Of a stretch of DNA of 10,719 bases, positions 8,685 through 10,719 are shown piece by piece (position 1 is the stretch's first letter; each line of letters begins with the position of its first letter). Origin of the DNA: Phoronis ovalis (taxonomy: Eukaryota; Phoronida; Phoronidae); contig JAOXYB010060712.1 in the NCBI GenBank assembly GCA_028565635.1, positions 1-10,719 on the forward strand, in the 5' to 3' direction. The position numbers and the translations under genes are program-made. Below the pieces are notes generated by a model. The model was not told the origin of the DNA and searched no databases. It saw only the letters and a list, made by a program, of their open reading frames with translations.

Positions 8685-9117
8685 GAAGAAAATGTTGCAG
8701 ATATGTCCCGGGAGATATGTCGAAGCTATCATTTTTCGGCTAGTGATTTCAGACATTTCCGCCAGGTGGTGTGCAGTCAGTAACGTTTTAGCTAAGAGTC
8801 GCTGTTAACATTCCTGTAACATTTAGGTATCAACACGTGCCTACAATCTTACAAAAAGAAGTAAGAAAATCTTGCCTAACCACAAACATTTCCGTTAATA
8901 ATTGAAGGTATATTTTAGGTAGAATCCCAGGTTATAAAACTGCTATTATCCCGCTTGTCATTTTCAACATTCCTACCATTTCGTCACCTGGCCTAAACAT
9001 AAACATTTTCATTAATAATTGAAGACATCTTTGAAATCCGGGGGACCCGGGGAAGGATATGAATGTGCTTGTGATTTCCAAACTTTCCACCAGATGGGCC
9101 ACCTGTCAACCATTGCA
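8685..9117. repeat. Diverged array of about 115-bp units with CTCF-like blocks
   Basis: AAACATTTCCGTTAATAATTG at 8884 recurs as AAACATTTTCATTAATAATT at 9001, an offset of 117. A second shared block, GTGATTTCAGACATTTCCGCC (from 8744), matches CTTGTCATTTTCAACATTCC (from 8954) and CTTGTGATTTCCAAACTTTCC (from 9068), offsets of about 214 and 114. CCCGGGA/CCGGGGGACCCGGGG blocks at 8708 and 9039 also correspond. The regular spacing indicates about three or four old tandem units. Two of them carry CCGCCAGGTGG (8759-8769) and CCACCAGATGG (9087-9097). Confidence 0.55.
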
Positions 9118-9872
9118 CAAACGAAGGTATATTGGCTCTTGACATATATACATTACGAATATAAGAGGTACATTACTTAGAGTAAATTCTTTGGTTCGTA
9201 ATTTTGAAATTATGTAATAGCACAACAAGCAGAAATTGCCGTGTAATATGTTTTTGTTTATTATTATTTTTGAAAAACATCATAAATAAATGTTATGAGG
9301 TCGTGTGTTCAAACTATGGACTCCATATACAAGAACTAAAAGTTGTTTAGCCCAGGAAATTAATTAAAGTAACACATTTAATACCGGATTATACTAGATA
9401 CATTGTTCGCACTCGATATAAAGCTTAAAATAAAACCATAAGCTTGTGGAATAAATAAGCTAATAAAATATATTGTTATCAAATATAGTATACAGCATAA
9501 TCTGCTCTTGTGGCTTCCAGAGTTACGCGGTGACATGTGCAATAGTACGTGTTATCTGGGACAGTTACAACTAAGTTATAATACTCCCAGGTGTTGTGTG
9601 TTTCATACCGGAGTTTCATACGACGCAGATGAACAAGACATTTATGTATATACCCGTACTGCCAGTAATTTCCAAATTATCTTACTGACATTATTTTTTA
9701 ACTTTTTTAAAATGCTAAAATGAATTGTAGTATATGGCAAACGTGCATGGTCTTGCATGCAGGATCTGTAAAAACTACCTAAACGAGAACACAAGCAGTC
9801 CTCAGGCCTTGTGACTAAGATAACAAAGGATTAATTGAAACAGTTGAAGATCCGTGTGTGTAGTGGCTCTTG
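9118..9872. other. Intergenic stretch without a supported gene
   Basis: I see AT-rich sequence only. A frame open from about 9442 to 9723 has no good start codon, no recognisable domain and ends in a homopolymer-like Phe/Lys run, so I do not call it. GAGGTCGTGTGTTCAAAC (9297-9314) looks like a tRNA T-arm/B box but lacks a partner A box. Confidence 0.5.
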
Positions 9873-10172
9873 TAGGCTTGCTCAAGTCCCTATGAACTTA
9901 AAAAAATTTTAAAAAAATTAAAAAAAATTAATGTTTATTTCTCTTTTTTATGTCTTTTAATACATCAGTGTTTTTAATTATCTCGACAAAATTTATTTTT
10001 TTTACTATCATATATATGTTGAGTGTTAGCCGCAAACACCCAACATATATATGATAGTAAAAAAAAAAATTTAAGAGAATTAAAAACACTGATGTAAAAG
10101 ACATAAAAAAGAGAAATAAACATTAATTTTTTTTTATTTTTTTTTAAGTCCACAAGGACTTGAGCAAGTCTA
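9873..10172. mobile_element. Palindromic (foldback) MITE-like element with TA at both ends
   Basis: The left arm (from 9873) and right arm (to 10172) are reverse complements over about 140-155 bp with few mismatches. For example 9928-9958 is a perfect 31-nt match to the complement of 10096-10126. The tips TAGGCTTGCTCAAGTCC and GGACTTGAGCAAGTCTA pair, and similarity stops exactly at a TA on each side, as expected for a TA target-site duplication of Tc1/mariner-type elements. The centre is a small GC-rich loop (AGCCGC, 10028-10033) between TGTTGAGTGTT and AACACCCAACA. There is no transposase frame, so it would be non-autonomous. The palindrome is seen directly; the superfamily assignment is inference. 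Confidence 0.8.
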
Positions 10173-10570
10173 GGATTCTTCCGATAGATTCAGATATCAC
10201 TTTCCGTCCTTATAAGAGTTCAGACCCCTATTTTGCTCTTGGAGAAAATCAATTATCATATTATTCATCATAGATTACATGACACTGAAACTATAGATGT
10301 ATACCTGGATATTCGCATTCCTCAGTAAATTCAAAGAGACCGAGAGCAGGGCAAATTGTTTGATAATTTATCATTCTAATTTGTTCATATAAGAAATTGT
10401 GGTCCGCATTAAATCATAAAATTTCGCAATTTGACTTTATAATTGTAGGGTCCTGGCACTTTTCTTGTCAGAAGCAGCAGAAAAAGATTAGTGCTAAGTA
10501 TAGTGTAAGTATATATATACAAAACATAGTAAACATAACAAATCGGCCTGCATACCTGACAGCTTGGCCA
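10173..10570. other. Intergenic stretch without a supported gene
   Basis: There is no convincing coding potential, RNA gene or repeat. A nominal frame here (10397-10642) runs through the poly-G tract and repeat that follow and is not credible as a gene. Confidence 0.5.
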
Positions 10571-10572
10571 CT

Positions 10573-10719
10573 AGGTACCCCGGGGGGGGGGGTACTCAAG
10601 GTATTTTTTGGTAGGGGTGTGAGGCGGACCAAAAAAATTTGAATTTGGATTGTATACTTTTTACCAGTTATTTTTGGATTGCTACCATAAATAAATTCAA
10701 AAATTTGGATTGCTACCCA
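10573..10719. repeat. Poly-G tract followed by the start of a 30-bp repeat, probably the edge of an interspersed element
   Basis: GGTACCCC is followed by 11 consecutive G (10582-10592) and GTACTC, so GTACCCC/GGGGTAC arms flank the G run. Then GGTATTTTTTGGTAGGGGTG leads into TTTGGATTGYTAYC words at 10644, 10673 and 10704 (spacing 29 and 31). The last copy is cut by the window end. Sharp compositional change against the AT-rich surroundings suggests an inserted repeat beginning near 10573, but its type cannot be settled from the fragment. Confidence 0.55.

Noticed and set aside
9297-9314. GAGGTCGTGTGTTCAAAC resembling a tRNA T-arm/B box
   Set aside because: The T-stem does not pair on the 3' side and no A box lies within 100 bp upstream, so neither a tRNA nor a SINE head can be supported.
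9442-9723. Open plus-strand stretch of about 94 codons, possibly an exon after a TATACAG acceptor-like site
   Set aside because: There is no ATG near its beginning, no recognised domain and a low-complexity Phe/Lys end. It would need RNA evidence to be taken seriously.
10397-10642. Plus-strand 81-residue frame
   Set aside because: It crosses the poly-G tract and the start of a repeat, which produce the apparent Gly/Arg-rich end; it has no credible homology.

Overview
The window looks like a piece of an AT-rich metazoan nuclear genome, and a marine invertebrate such as a mollusc or other lophotrochozoan is my best guess. The reasons are long non-coding spacers, metazoan-style coding sequence with a Kozak-like start and AATAAA polyadenylation hexamers, a tetraspanin-type four-pass membrane protein, abundant minisatellites, and a palindromic MITE-like element. 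Nothing suggests bacterial organisation: there are no operons and no ribosome binding sites. The species assignment is inference.

Region 1-1300 is the 3' end of a plus-strand gene that enters the window from the left. Its frame is open from base 1 to the stop at 1219-1221, so the coding part is about twice as long as a frame counted from the first possible start would suggest. It encodes a hydrophilic, probably disordered, tail made of 44-residue repeats, a perfect HNDTKL hexapeptide array and a Ser/Lys-rich segment. It ends in a PPPGF motif, the known ligand type of GYF domains. A polyadenylation hexamer lies 52 bp after the stop.

Region 1300-5337 is gene-less as far as I can tell. It contains a diverged pair of direct repeats about 122 bp apart (about 3238-3437). 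Each copy carries a GC-rich block resembling a CTCF core motif, and there is a related-looking CCACCAGGTGG block at 2326.

Region 5356-6549 is one uninterrupted reading frame for a 397-residue tetraspanin-like protein with a CCG-containing large extracellular loop and an unusually long cytoplasmic C-terminal tail. Its 3' flank carries two short tandem repeats (31-bp and 48-bp units), and the first AATAAA is at 7457.

Region 7463-10719 has no gene I can support. It holds a diverged array of about 115-bp units (about 8685-9117) that again carry CTCF-like blocks, a 300-bp near-perfect foldback element bounded by TA dinucleotides (9873-10172), an 11-G tract, and the start of a 30-bp repeat that runs off the right edge. 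The two genes are on the same strand but about 4.1 kb apart, and nothing in the sequence ties their functions together.
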